Source: Rhynchonema sp. JSB1_4 (taxonomy: Eukaryota > Nematoda > Chromadorea > Monhysterida > Xyalidae). Taken from it: a stretch of 64,000 bases of DNA. The stretch is from the NCBI GenBank assembly GCA_030248065.1, contig JASAMV010001186.1, positions 1-64,000 on the forward strand. Reading direction: 5' to 3'. This document shows, one piece after another, positions 24,588 to 35,649 of this stretch (position 1 is the first letter of the stretch; each line of letters begins with the position of its first letter). The position numbers were made by a program, and so were the translations under genes. The notes beneath the pieces were generated by a model. The model had not been told where the DNA came from and searched no databases. It saw only the letters and a list, made by a program, of their open reading frames with translations.

Positions 24588-25392
24588 TGAACCTGCGGCA
24601 ATCGTGAATTGTGAAAAAGAAGTCCAATGTCCCTATGTAGTGCAGCCGCTTGTTATGCGGTCTGACACACAAATTTGTACTGCCTGAAGTGCAGTCTGGA
24701 AAGAGCACATTTTGTGACGTGCTCCTGAAAATTTGGCCTGAAATTGAATTTCAACAGTGAACTGTCGCGCGAAAGTGATCGAATCGTGTTCTGAACGTCG
24801 TCAATGGCTGGTCGAGAGGGGGAGGAATGATCGTGTCCACTGGCTGCAACTCCTGGAGGGCCATCTCACCTCCAGTACAACACTCCAACACTGGTCTATC
24901 AATCGACAACCAGCCTCTTTCTCATCATCAACTCAATAGTCAATTCGATGCTGCAACCGGTCTACAATAGTGGAGTGATGTCAATGCAACGAACTGCAAC
25001 GAAATCGATGGTCGAGTCGAAACACCCCGCGATGTCACCCACCAGAAATCAAGCGCACGAAGCGCACCTGGGAAATGTTCAAAAGGAATGGTCGAAACTG
25101 GCTGCTCTGCACCAGCTACATGTTAATCTGCTCTGCACTGTGGACTTGTGCATCAGATATCAAGCCAACATGCTGTCTGCGGTAGAGGGTACTGGGCCGA
25201 TTGGGATTCGTGCACCGGGCCGAGGCCAAAGACAGTTTGGAGTGCCACAGCTGGATCCATTGAGAGCCTGTGGTATCTCTAGGCATCTGAACTGGTTGGG
25301 TAGACAACAATTGTGATTATTGATGCATATTCACAACCTTTTGGAAATATTCACCTGAGACGTGCATATTCAGTTTTGGTCTGAGTCTCAAT

Positions 25393-25407
25393 ATGAGGCG
25401 GGGGGGA
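25393..25407 (+). promoter_or_regulatory. Polypurine tract
   Basis: An almost pure purine run, gaggcggggggga, ends at the base before the 3' LTR. This is the standard position for plus-strand priming. Confidence 0.75.
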
Positions 25408-25592
25408 TGTTGTGACAACTTTGTGTGGGCTAATGTTGTGACTAGGCAGCATGTGAGCTTAGAACACTCACATGACTGATAACAGCTTATGAATGCTTAT
25501 AATGTGTGATCTTACGTTGCATGTTCAGTTGCAGTGCAGTCCGGACTTGTGTATTTTGTGAAATGCAAATGCATCATCCTTTCGTCGCGACA
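25408..25592 (+). repeat. 3' LTR (185 bp)
   Basis: Same boundaries as the 5' LTR (TGTTGTGACA to TCGCGACA), followed at once by the ATTGA target duplication. Confidence 0.9.
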
Positions 25593-25597
25593 ATTGA

Positions 25598-27383
25598 GTG
25601 TGACCGATTTTGCAACAAAAAAAACTAAAAAAAGGACAAAATGTGTCGAAAATGATTGAATTCGATCAAATTTATCATTAAATTAAATTAAAATCGATAA
25701 AACACGTCGATTTCATAATAACCACAATTTAGGAGCAAAAATATTTTTTTTCGGAAACTCAATTTCTCTTTCATTAGGACGTGGAGGAAGGGAACAAGTT
25801 GACCAGCAGAATCACAAAGTGACATGAGCTGATGGACGGACTATTCATGCATACACATGTAAGTATACGTTTATAGCAACGTCTGTTATCATGCCTATTG
25901 GTGGCAAATCGATGAAAGTTCCCCAGCCAAACTCACAGCCGGTACACAATGGTGACATTACATGTGCATGCATGCAAGAGATCTTATGATGTGGGCTCTG
26001 CCGTTGCCCGGGCGTGCATGTTTGCGCACAACCAGTGGTTTTTTTTAAAAAATTCGTTCCAAAAGTTAAATTTTTTTTTTATTATTTCAAAATTCGAAAA
26101 TTTCTCTATTTTTGCTCTAAAAGTGCTATTTTTGCATAAAAATTGCTACTGTTAACATCACCCGACCCTACCATGGGTGTATTGGGTGCCATAATCGTTG
26201 TTTTGTGGCATCTAGACATAGTGCACACACTCACATGGCCTCTCATATGATTACACATGTACATGTGACTGGGTGGGCATGCATTTATCCATGCAACAGA
26301 CCCGAAAGCAGTGATTCGGTGTGATATTCACTCTATATTTACACTGTTTGTCACGTATTTGCATTGGTCGTGTACCAAGAGGCAATAGTTTCACCCAAAT
26401 TTACCGTCTTGAGTGTCACAAAGCCACACCAAGGCACCCACACCACGTGGGGGAAGTGTACGGGTGTGTACCGGACTACTGTTGGTACTCATTGACCATT
26501 GTTTAGTATTGTTTTCGTATCGTGAGTGCTTTATGGACCACACGTTATGGAAGAAAAATGCCACTATTTTTTGCTTTAGCGCTCATTTTTTTTCGTTTCT
26601 GGCAGTTTTTTGGCTGGAATAAAAATTTTTTTTAAATTAAAAAAATTTGATTTTAAAAAAAATATGTTTGAATAAAAATTTTTTTTATTAACCACTGCGC
26701 ACAACAAAGAGAATGAAGAGCTGTATGAATATCAGTTTCACCACTTTTTAGGGTCACGCGGCTGTTTGCTTCATGGACTGCATGTTGTGACAAACTCATT
26801 TAACCTTCTAAAATTATACAAATCTAAGCATCAGACATTATCTAAATCTAAATCAGTCTCCCATGCCGATAAAACATGTTCTGCCCGGCAAATGTGTTAC
26901 ATCACGTACAACCTTTCGTTATAAAAAACGGCTGAGGACACGAAATTTCACTTCTTTTACAATGTACATGTGGGATAGAAATGAGACGTACGGCCAGTTT
27001 CAGCATTCCATGGTTTCTGTGACACCTGTTGCACCTATTTATTGCTGAGCATGCCTTCATTGAAATTATTGCTGGTGTATTATAACGAACTGCAACTTGT
27101 ACATACACATGTACATAGTACACAGGTGCCCGTCACACCCATGCGCTCCATTGGTTTTTGGATCCTGACAGCTTCATGTCTTAGATTTCAATATTTTCAC
27201 GTAATGGCACGTAGTGGCACAATCACGTAATTTGCTGAATAATGGCAGGAAACAAACACCGCCAAACGCTCTTTGCATACTCACTGCAAGACACGTTAGC
27301 ATCCTGGCGCATTTGCCCAAGAAGTGACTGCTTCAATACGATCAAACGATTTCGGATCATATGCAGCGTGCGCGTACGATAAT
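25598..27383. other. AT-rich intergenic DNA; no supported gene
   Basis: Long A/T runs (25615-25760, 26040-26150, 26580-26690) and short unsupported frames. No RNA gene, promoter or element end recognised. Confidence 0.45.
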
Positions 27384-27610
27384 GAGTGGTATTTTCGAAA
27401 CGGTGTAACGGTCAGTTGGGTGTAAAGGTCGGTGGAAAGCTCGGTCGACAGCTCAGTGTGATAGACCTCGGTGTAAACTTGAAACATTCCACGTTAATAA
27501 CAGGCAATGTTTCACGTTTACACCGAGCTACGCCGACCGAGCTTTCGACCGAACTTTACACCGACCTTTACGGACAACTGACCTTTACACCGTTTCGAAA
27601 ATTCCACCCA
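27384..27610. mobile_element. MITE family A, copy 2 (227 bp)
   Basis: Closely matches the reverse complement of 14337-14564, with the same foldback structure and termini ending ttcgaaaattccaccca. A few substitutions separate the copies. Two intact copies 13 kb apart show the family has moved. Confidence 0.88.
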
Positions 27611-27807
27611 ATGCACGGGAGCACATGTACAGTACATGCCTACACCCATTCCAAGAATCCTCTGCGAACAAAAATATGCTTTCTCCTACTGTTTTTCGAA
27701 CCCAGGTCCTCCGCCTATCAGGAGCATTGTTCTGGCCAGCTGAACTACTGTACATAGTGCCTATCCTTGGACGCTGCCCGGAGCTGCCAGGAGCTGACTT
27801 TCCCTAT

Positions 27808-27992
27808 GCCTAGACGCTTCCGCGATATTAAGCGCCAGCGACAGAATGGCCTAAATGCTCCTGGATTCTGTGCGCGTGCGGCAGTACCGCCTAAATGCAC
27901 CTAGATTCTACGCGCGTGCGACAGAACCGCCTAAATGCACCTAAATTCCACACACGCGCGACAGAACTGCCTAACTGCACCTAGATTCTTGT
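27808..27992. repeat. ~40-bp tandem repeat, about 4.5 copies
   Basis: Units read gcctaaatgcacctagattc followed by a CG-rich cgcgcgtgcgacagaac block, with moderate divergence between units; the first unit at 27808 is the most diverged. No coding sense. Confidence 0.8.
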
Positions 27993-28234
27993 GGCGAGCT
28001 GTTTGGCCATCGGAACGCTAACGCGTGATTACCATAAAAAAAGAAATTCAAGATCTTGGGTGCACAAGTTTGTTGTTTGTTTACACGGCTGTGATTGGGC
28101 TTAATGAGTTGAGCTGTTGATATCAAACATTGGCAGCTTCGTGACCCGGTCTTGTACTTCCAGTATGCCGTCAATGCTATGTGCGTACATTGACCTGTTC
28201 GCGAGAGGTCAGAGTGTGCACCTTATGTGACCTT

Positions 28235-28850
28235 TTTAGGTGCACGAGCTTGTTGACAGCTTATGCGGCTCTGTTCGGCTTGGTGGCGTATACATAGGTA
28301 CATGCATATATCTAAAGTGGCGATTTGAATGCACTAGTTCTCTTCAGAGACAAACCGAACACCGCCCTTTAGGCGGACGATCTTGTGGTTTACTTATGCT
28401 GCTCTGTTGGAATTGGTGATGTACACAGTACATACACATCTAAAGTGACGATTTGGACCAAATGGGGCACTCGTTCGCTCCAGAAACTAACCGAACACCT
28501 TTTTGGGTGTATGAGCTTGCGGTTTGCTTGTGCGGCTCTGTTTGGTCCTGTGATGAACATATAGGTACGTGTGCCGCACATAGTTGGGATATTCAGCCTC
28601 TCGCACAGGCATGGAGGATACCTTGCCACCTGGGGCAATTTCGTCCCATAGCACATGTACTCCCAGATACCCACACATAGTTGAGATATTCGGTCTGCCG
28701 CACGCATAAAGGTTATCGTGCCACTTTGAGCAATTCTGTTACATATTACATTTGCATTCCCAGAGCTCCGCACATAGTTGGGATATTCAGTCGCTCGCAC
28801 ATGTATGTAGGTCACTTTCAGTCTGTGGGCAATTTTGCCGTATATTGCAA
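28235..28850. repeat. Two adjoining diverged tandem repeats (~130 bp, then ~98 bp x3)
   Basis: From 28235 to about 28570, units of about 130 bp share cgagcttgt, tgcggctctgttcgg, atctaaagtg and accgaacacc blocks. From 28572 to 28850, three units of about 98 bp start ccgcacatagttgggatatt. A 182-codon minus-strand frame crosses both; its repeated peptides follow the DNA repeats, so I do not call it a gene. Confidence 0.7.
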
Positions 28851-28884
28851 TTATGGTCCCACCTGACCAGTGCATTTCGGAAAA

Positions 28885-29030
28885 AAGGATAAACAGGAAC
28901 AAACAGGAACAACCTGGAACAAACGGGAACAAATGCATTCTGTTATTTCAGTTTGTTTTCGCTTGTTCCAGCTTGTTCCTTTTTATATTTTTTGCTTGTT
29001 CCAGTTTGTTCCGGTTTGTTCCTGTTTAAC
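28885..29030. repeat. Imperfect palindrome of GGAACAAAC repeats
   Basis: The left side (28885-28935) has four to five copies of a 10-bp unit, acaggaacaa. The right side (28955-29030) has the complementary form, gtttgttcc. Together they can form a long hairpin. Confidence 0.75.
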
Positions 29031-29702
29031 TTTTTTTATTTTTCCTGTGGATGCAAACACGACTGCTTATTGTTTTTTGTTGTGTCTGGAAACACTAACA
29101 ACATTGCGTCGCTAACATTCTTCGCCATTTGAGTGACCAAGCTCTGTGCCGTTTCGTAGGTTAAGACAAGATGCTACCAGGATTCAAAAAATGCGGGGCA
29201 AAACTAAGCGGTAGATTTTTTTGTCTTGGTCTGTGACAATGTAATCTTTATGTTCCCACCAAGTGTGACTAGACACACAGAGGCTCGCGGTGTAAGTTGC
29301 CGCCCAATGGGTCACAACGGAACGGTCTCTTCTTGTTGTGATGGATGACGGGTCATCAAGGTGCCATTGAAGAGCGTCTAAAACACTGGCCATTGTATCC
29401 AGAATGCGGTCTTAGCGCTGAAAGTCCATGTAGGGGCTGCTCTCAAAAGTGACGCATGGCGAAGCATACACTCGGTTTTTTTATATTAAGCTCGTCAAAG
29501 AACACCACACTGTTTAGATAGTTATGTATCCTATGCTGCAACGCATCCGAGAACACCTTATGTATTTCAATCACATCGAAATTTTCAAAGATGGCCACGT
29601 GACGCCAAGTGTGGACAAGTGTAAACTTTACTATGCACAGTGCGTAAAAATCGATTCCATCGCAAATGATCTGAGGTCTAAACGGCGTCCGTTTGTCAGT
29701 GG

Positions 29703-29743
29703 GTTGTTGTTGTTGCTGTTGTTGTTGTTGTTGTTGTTGTTGG
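29703..29743. repeat. (TTG)n microsatellite
   Basis: About 13 TTG-type triplets with one CTG interruption. The frame through it gives a Leu run; nothing supports translation. Confidence 0.9.
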
Positions 29744-30159
29744 CGTTGACCGGAAACAATGGAGGCGTCGACCGCGTCATTATTGGCAGCGTGCTAAGAG
29801 CTGAGTCATGTTTACTTTTGAGTTTTGTATGACGTCATTATTGGCGGGTTGCCAAGATTTGGTTCCAGGTGTTGTCCTACTACACTACTTGAGATCACAG
29901 ATCAAGGCACGGCAAAATATGTATATGTCATCGGAGACGGAATTATCGCAAGATGTAGGCATCGCACGCCCATAGAACCAAAAGTACGCGTCATAGAACA
30001 TCATCGTCATCAAAAACATAGGTAAGTCGGAGAAGAACATTGGACACAGGAACATCGAAGGCCGATGACATCGAAAGATAAGTAAATTTCATCAGCGGCA
30101 AACGCGCCGAAAATCAAAGTTACAGTATAGTTAGCTAGTTCATATCACAGGACAACAGA

Positions 30160-30700
30160 GATTTCGTAGATGAGGTTTATTTTTGGATTCGCATCTAGGT
30201 GAGGGTGCACAGCAATTTTTTTTTGGCTCTGAAACGGCCAAACTGCATTTACAAAAGCCACAGCACGTGAAATTTTGTGTGGTGCAGCGCTGTGTGTCGT
30301 TTTCCTCAGACAGCCTGCCTGCGCGCGCGATGCACCCAACATGTGGTTGGTAAAGATGTACAATTTTAATACACGCGGGATTTCGTTTTGGGCCATAGCC
30401 TGTGATAGAAATACCTGCTAACTTCGTCCAGCGTGAAAAATGTTCCCCTACACTTACTGAACAACGCGATAGTCGAACTTAGTGCAATAACCGCACGCAA
30501 CCAAAAATACAGCCCCAACAAAATTAGCACCTTCGATGGCCGTTTCAGAGCCCGAAAAAAAATCGTTGTGAGGCGTACTCGGCCACCGAGATGTCCTATA
30601 TGCGGCTTAGTTTTGGATTCGGATCCAGGTAAGGGTACTCGACCACGAAGATTTCGTAGATGGGGTTTAAGTTTGGATTCGGATCCAGGTGAGTGATGTT
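30160..30700. repeat. Three diverged copies of a ~50-bp motif
   Basis: Around 30163, 30588 and 30649 the motif agatttcgtagatggggttt, then tttggattcggatccaggt, recurs. The last two copies are tandem; the first is 0.4 kb away. Each ends in a donor-like ggtgag or ggtaag, which could attract splice prediction, but I see no exon logic. Confidence 0.55.
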
Positions 30701-30749
30701 GTAATCGGCCACGTATATTTCCCAAATCAGGCTCATTCGTTCGAGTTCG

Positions 30750-33700
30750 CTCCCTGTCATCGTCATTTTATCCTGTGTGACTCGTGTGCGCCTATTGCGC
30801 ATCCGTGTCGTTTCGGTTACGTTCATACCGTAAACATAAAAACCTGTGAACGAGTGACTCGTCGGGATTCAATTTAATTGACGAAAGGGAAAACACGAAA
30901 ATTAATCGGCAACGAAAGTACTGCACGAAATATTCCCAAGCTGTAGCTGAATTGGGCTCGGTTGACGGTTTTGCGGTTCTGCAATCAACAGCGGATGCCT
31001 ATTAGGGCTAATAGGTCTCCAATGCCAGGGGGTAACCCCACCCCGAACGACACCACCTGGTTCATGGCCTTATACGTGAAGCAGAGAATATGAAGAAGCT
31101 GAAGCTCCATTCTGAGCCTTAAGGTTGCTTTTTAGAAGGCTCGCCACCTCATATATGGCCGGGGGCTCTGCTAACCTTCCGAGTAGGGAGCACAGAGAGC
31201 TCGATTCGTGGGGCTGAGTTTCGAAAATTAACGGCACTTTTACCTCCCAACGGTTATTTAAATTTAAAACAGTGATTACCAGTATCAAGAACAAAATATT
31301 ACCAAAATATTTATACGCTCCGTCAATTGCTTTAATCGCAGTCACAATTGAGCCTACAGTACATTGAGCGTCCGTGCACAATTCTCTGAACAGCTCGTCG
31401 GTGAGCGGTTACTTTTCAATGAGGTAACGACAGGAGTTTTAAATCTCAGAGCTGAGTTCGCATATAAACTCCAAGATCGCTCCAAGAAGTCTATGCAACC
31501 TTATGTATGTCGGAACCACGATTTATATATCATTCCCGGCCGTTTCCACTTATGATTAAACGGCTTCCGAATTATGAAAGAATCACAGTGCGCATTCACG
31601 TTACAGCAGCTGAGTTTTTGATTCATGCAATGATTTTCGCGTGGGTCGTATTTTGTTATAGAATTGCTATATTGAAAAATTGAACTGAATTGAAAAACTA
31701 ATTTCGGCCAGCGTAATAGCTGTTCCCGTGCACCTAACGAACATCTTTTACGCTGCTCGCAAAATATAGCAGTATCAAAAACCTACTGTGCTTAAAAATT
31801 GTACCTCTTTAGAGCCAATCAGATGTGCCGATGTGATAGAATGAGGCGCTGATCCCTCCCAAAGATGCAGGTTTCCGTAGAAGTTCTTACCTGACATATC
31901 TACACGTGCGGTGCTGAATTTTTAGCCTTTTAAAAATAATGACAGCCAGCTAATCGGCGGGCTCACATGACCTTCCGGGCCGTGTTGGAAAAAAAGTGTT
32001 TGAAAAAATAAATAAAATGTATTTTATTTATTTTTTTTGCTTTTTCTTGGAACCAAAGTAGACCAAAAAGTGAAAATGGCTTTTTTGGGGGTTATTTTGA
32101 GTCATTTTTCTCCACAAAATTACTTATGGGTTTGTATATGGTGTATAACATGCACTAAATAATGTGTTGCACTTTCTCATGATACGCGAGACACAATATG
32201 CATGTACAAATGTTCTACTTCGATGTCACACACCATCGGTGAGCTCGAAGTCGATTAGATACGAGCTATTCAGTGGCTGGAGTTCATGCGGGTTATTTTT
32301 GAATTTTGTGCGTTTAATAAATGAATTTTACTAATTTGACCATCAACTATGATCGCGCCGTTATCACGAAAACACCCTTCATAAGTGAGTTGGGTTAAGA
32401 TACAATGGTGACTTGTCAATCAAAGACCGCAAACTTAAAGTTTATTTTTTTACATTTTCCCCGCCAAACTTAAATTTTCACTGAATCTGAATTAAAAACA
32501 GGATTTTTTAATCAAAATTATTTTTCCAACCCTGCTTCCTTGGGCAGGTCCCAGAGCTGGTAAAGGACAATTTCACACTGTATGACCTTCAGGCAGTATG
32601 GCTGCTGTGCATGTAAAACACACGATGTGGTAAGCTGCCCTGGAAAGTTGCACGTGCACAATGCAATATGCTCATTATTATAAACGGCAGTTTCCCAGTT
32701 TTTGGGTTATTCTCATCCTTTTTTTTAAGTTCTAGTGACGAACCCCCACCCTGTCTTAGATGAGCAGTATAACGTGACCTTACTAAATATCACTTGATTC
32801 ATTCTATTTTGTCTACACACATTCTAGCAGCTTATTTCATGAGTGCTTGTGCTTGTAAGCTTCAGAGTTGCTTACGTGGTTTACGTGTGCCTTTGGAGTA
32901 ATCCGCGTTATGAAGCAAAGACAGTTTCACATCATCTGTCATCCAAACTCCGTGAAACTGTGAGACCCCGTCCGTGAAAAGCTGAGACCCGTGTTCTGTG
33001 CATTTTCGCATTGGAAATTATTTTACCTAAGTACGAAAGTGAAATTCAGAAAAATTGAGGAATTTGACAGAACATTGATGTGAATTTCGACGATTTCGTG
33101 CTATGAGTGGCCCAATAATACATTCGAAGTGGTCATCGCCGACGGCAGGCTGAAATAGGCTTTGGAAGATTATCGGTACTGAGTTGTTCGCTGATGGTGA
33201 TTCTTACAAGTTACAAGTTCATCTCCGACTCACTTGACTTATCGACTGTTTCGTTTTCGTGCAGTTCGAGGGGATAAGTTTCCTGACTGATTGCGTCAAA
33301 AAGCAGTTATTCGATACAGCTACTTGTCGTACACAAGTTGCCCTGGGATGATAAATACTTGTAACGTTTCCGCAAACTTGCCGCCTCAGTTTTTATAAGC
33401 AATCCGAGTTTGCTACGTGACGGCACACAATGTTAGTTGCATAGGGCGTTTACCTGTGGCGCAATGTCTAAGGGTGGTCTCTTATTATGGGGTGATCTGT
33501 GGCGAACGTGCAGTCATAGACGTTTATTTTGAGATGCCCCAGCGCAATGCATAAACTGCGAATAAGGATAGCGAAGTCAGCTGGGACCTACTGTCACGCA
33601 CTCTAGAATGATCTTCAGGCTTAAGCGTGTAAAGACCACGATCTGTGACAGTTGCAGTATCACACTGTCCCCTGAAAAAATAGCCTCCTCAGTGTACTGC

Positions 33701-34301
33701 ATTGTTTTAACCCGTGGAAGCATTTTGCAGGATTACGTTGTTACGAAATATTTTTCAGTTAGATGTTACGGTGGATGGGTTACGGCGGGTGGGTTACGGT
33801 TGTCGTATTACATTACTTCACAACTAATTGTGGCGGTTAAGCCTCACAATTTAGCGCGCTCTAAAAGTCAGATATTCAATTTATGTGTGATTTGTGTCAA
33901 TTTGTGTTCGTCGCTAATTATGCGTCAATTCCTTTAGGTCTACTAGGAAAATGTGCCGGGGGCATGTCGTACACCATGCTTGTGCTGACCACGTGTCTCG
34001 TTTCACTCACTTTCTAATGATATAATGGGTCAAAACAAGTGCCTTGATCGGGACGTTCTATTTTAGACAGTTTCTGATAATGTAGTGGGTCAAAACAAGT
34101 ATCATGTTCGTCATGTTTGGCAAAAAAATTGCCATGGTGTACGGCTCGAGGGGCCCGCGTGGGCACTTACCGATGTTTGTGTGATCAACTGCGAGTCAGC
34201 CAATCTTTGTATTGGCAAATCAGTTGTTTTCGTTGTTTTCTGCGTGATCAGTGATATCAAAGGTCGACAACTGTTGAGCTGTTGCTGATGTACCTACAAT
34301 C
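30750..34301. other. No supported gene
   Basis: I scanned both strands for splice-linked exons, RNA genes and element ends and found nothing I can support. There are AT-rich tracts (31990-32060, 32440-32530) and a repeated phrase, gggtcaaaacaagt (about 34027 and 34089). Confidence 0.4.
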
Positions 34302-35555
34302 CTACCTCGAAGGCGATAATATACTTTCCCAGGGATAAACTTTACACACCAAGCAATTCCACCCTGCAGCATAGTTTGAGGACATGTCCTGCATATAGTG
34401 GTGCGAACTGTGACTGTTGTTTGGCAATAGAGTGCTGATGAAATAATAGTGTCTAACGTAAGCCACAAGCCACGCTTGATCACCATTCACTGTCGCTGCA
34501 GAACGATCACGCATTTCACTGCCGGTCACATCACGTCCTCGCATACCACCACTAGACCGAGCGTTCAACGGCGTGGACTGCTGTTGCGGCGGCGCTGACT
34601 GTTGATGATGATAGGTGTTCGTAACGTTGGATCGATTCACAAAGCCAGTTGTTCGAGGGGGTTTTGTGGTACTGTAATCGTCTGTGAATATAACGCGCGG
34701 ATGACCATGTGCCCCATTGCACGTTGAGGAATAACACTGATTCGTATCCGGTAGCAACCAATACTGGCCAGGGATGTTCGTAGGTAGACGTAGACCGGTC
34801 GCATCATCAATTTCTGGTGTCTGTTGTGCAGCCGAGGCCCCTGTCGAAACATGTACACTCCTTGAAACATTGCCCGACGTACCACCAACTTGCTTAGATG
34901 GACTTGATCGGGAAGGTTGTGTAGTGCGACGTTGCTGCTGAACACCGCTGATGTCGTGACTATTTGAGGTCTGTGCCATATTCCCAACATTAAACCGGCC
35001 AATCTGGTCTGCTCCTGCGATGGTCACTCGTTGACTTGATCCAGTCGCCCGCAAATGCTGATGTATGACCGAGCTGCTCTCTGCCTGATGTTGAGCATTC
35101 GGTGGTTCGTTTTCGTCGTCCGAATCAAGCGAGTCCAATTGCTGTTGACCCTGAATCCCTTGATTTTCAGGCAACATCGGTGGTGGTTCGATAGCACCTT
35201 GTGTCTCCGGTTGTTCGTAACCTTGCACAATGCGAAGAATTCTGATGGTAACTTCGTCGATATTCTGCAATCCCAATTCTTCGCCGAACGATTTCAAGAT
35301 GTCAAATTGATGCACAATCCAATTCGTCATATCATCGAAGTTCATGTTGCAGTACTCAGGGATGTTCGCTAGGTACCTCTGAAATCTGCAAACTGTCATT
35401 GGATCACGTTGCTGCCATTCCACCAGGTTCAAATTGACGAAACCGTTGTGCAGTGGTTGCATGATTATGTGTGGTACGACTTCGCCTCTGGCCCTGGGTT
35501 CAGGTGTATCCAAACTGGGTACCGCCAAATGGAACAATGGAACTATGCAAAACAC
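34302..35555 (-). CDS. Unrecognised 417-codon ORF, Gln/Ser/Thr-rich
   Basis: A long uninterrupted frame. A structured-looking N-terminal part (about residues 35-110, including WQQRDPMTVCRFQRYL and helical runs) is followed by a low-complexity Gln/Ser/Pro region and a His/Cys-bearing segment (C-x4-C-x3-H-x-H, near residue 283). The true start may be the Met at about residue 32, since the first 31 codons look leader-like. The overall plan of a helical N-terminus, disordered middle and small Cys/His knuckle resembles retroelement Gag-like or transposon accessory proteins, but I recognise no family and see no neighbouring pol gene. The length is far above chance for this DNA, so it is or was coding. 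Confidence 0.55.
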   Translation of the reverse strand: MFCIVPLFHLAVPSLDTPEPRARGEVVPHIIMQPLHNGFVNLNLVEWQQRDPMTVCRFQRYLANIPEYCNMNFDDMTNWIVHQFDILKSFGEELGLQNIDEVTIRILRIVQGYEQPETQGAIEPPPMLPENQGIQGQQQLDSLDSDDENEPPNAQHQAESSSVIHQHLRATGSSQRVTIAGADQIGRFNVGNMAQTSNSHDISGVQQQRRTTQPSRSSPSKQVGGTSGNVSRSVHVSTGASAAQQTPEIDDATGLRLPTNIPGQYWLLPDTNQCYSSTCNGAHGHPRVIFTDDYSTTKPPRTTGFVNRSNVTNTYHHQQSAPPQQQSTPLNARSSGGMRGRDVTGSEMRDRSAATVNGDQAWLVAYVRHYYFISTLLPNNSHSSHHYMQDMSSNYAAGWNCLVCKVYPWESILSPSR

Positions 35556-35649
35556 AAAACAATGCTTTCATTTTCTCAGTTCCAGGCTAGCTACGCGCTT
35601 TGCCCATCAACCAACCTGCTTTGTGTTGAGCAACTGCTAGCTAAATAAC

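Larger units (their letters stand above)
24381..25592 (+). mobile_element. Complete non-autonomous LTR retrotransposon (TRIM-like, 1.2 kb)
   Basis: Two near-identical LTRs (24381-24567 and 25408-25592), each starting TGTTGTGACA and ending TCGCGACA, flank about 840 bp. The 5-bp direct repeat ATTGA flanks both sides (24376-24380 and 25593-25597), a perfect target site duplication. A tRNA-type primer binding site starting TGGCATAACC lies 2 nt after the 5' LTR, and a polypurine tract (gaggcggggggga) directly precedes the 3' LTR. The internal region has one 122-codon frame (24948-25316) with no gag, protease or RT motif. It must rely on proteins from an autonomous relative. Confidence 0.92.

Noticed and set aside
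27386..27757. 123-codon frame through MITE copy 2, also open in copy 1
   Set aside because: It is open only because the foldback arms lack stops; it begins at the terminal repeat and has no transposase motif.
28390..28938. 182-codon minus-strand frame
   Set aside because: Its repeated peptides follow the ~98-bp and ~130-bp DNA tandem repeats, and it has no recognisable domain.
29524..29832. 102-codon frame with a Leu run
   Set aside because: The Leu run is the TTG microsatellite; there is no other support.
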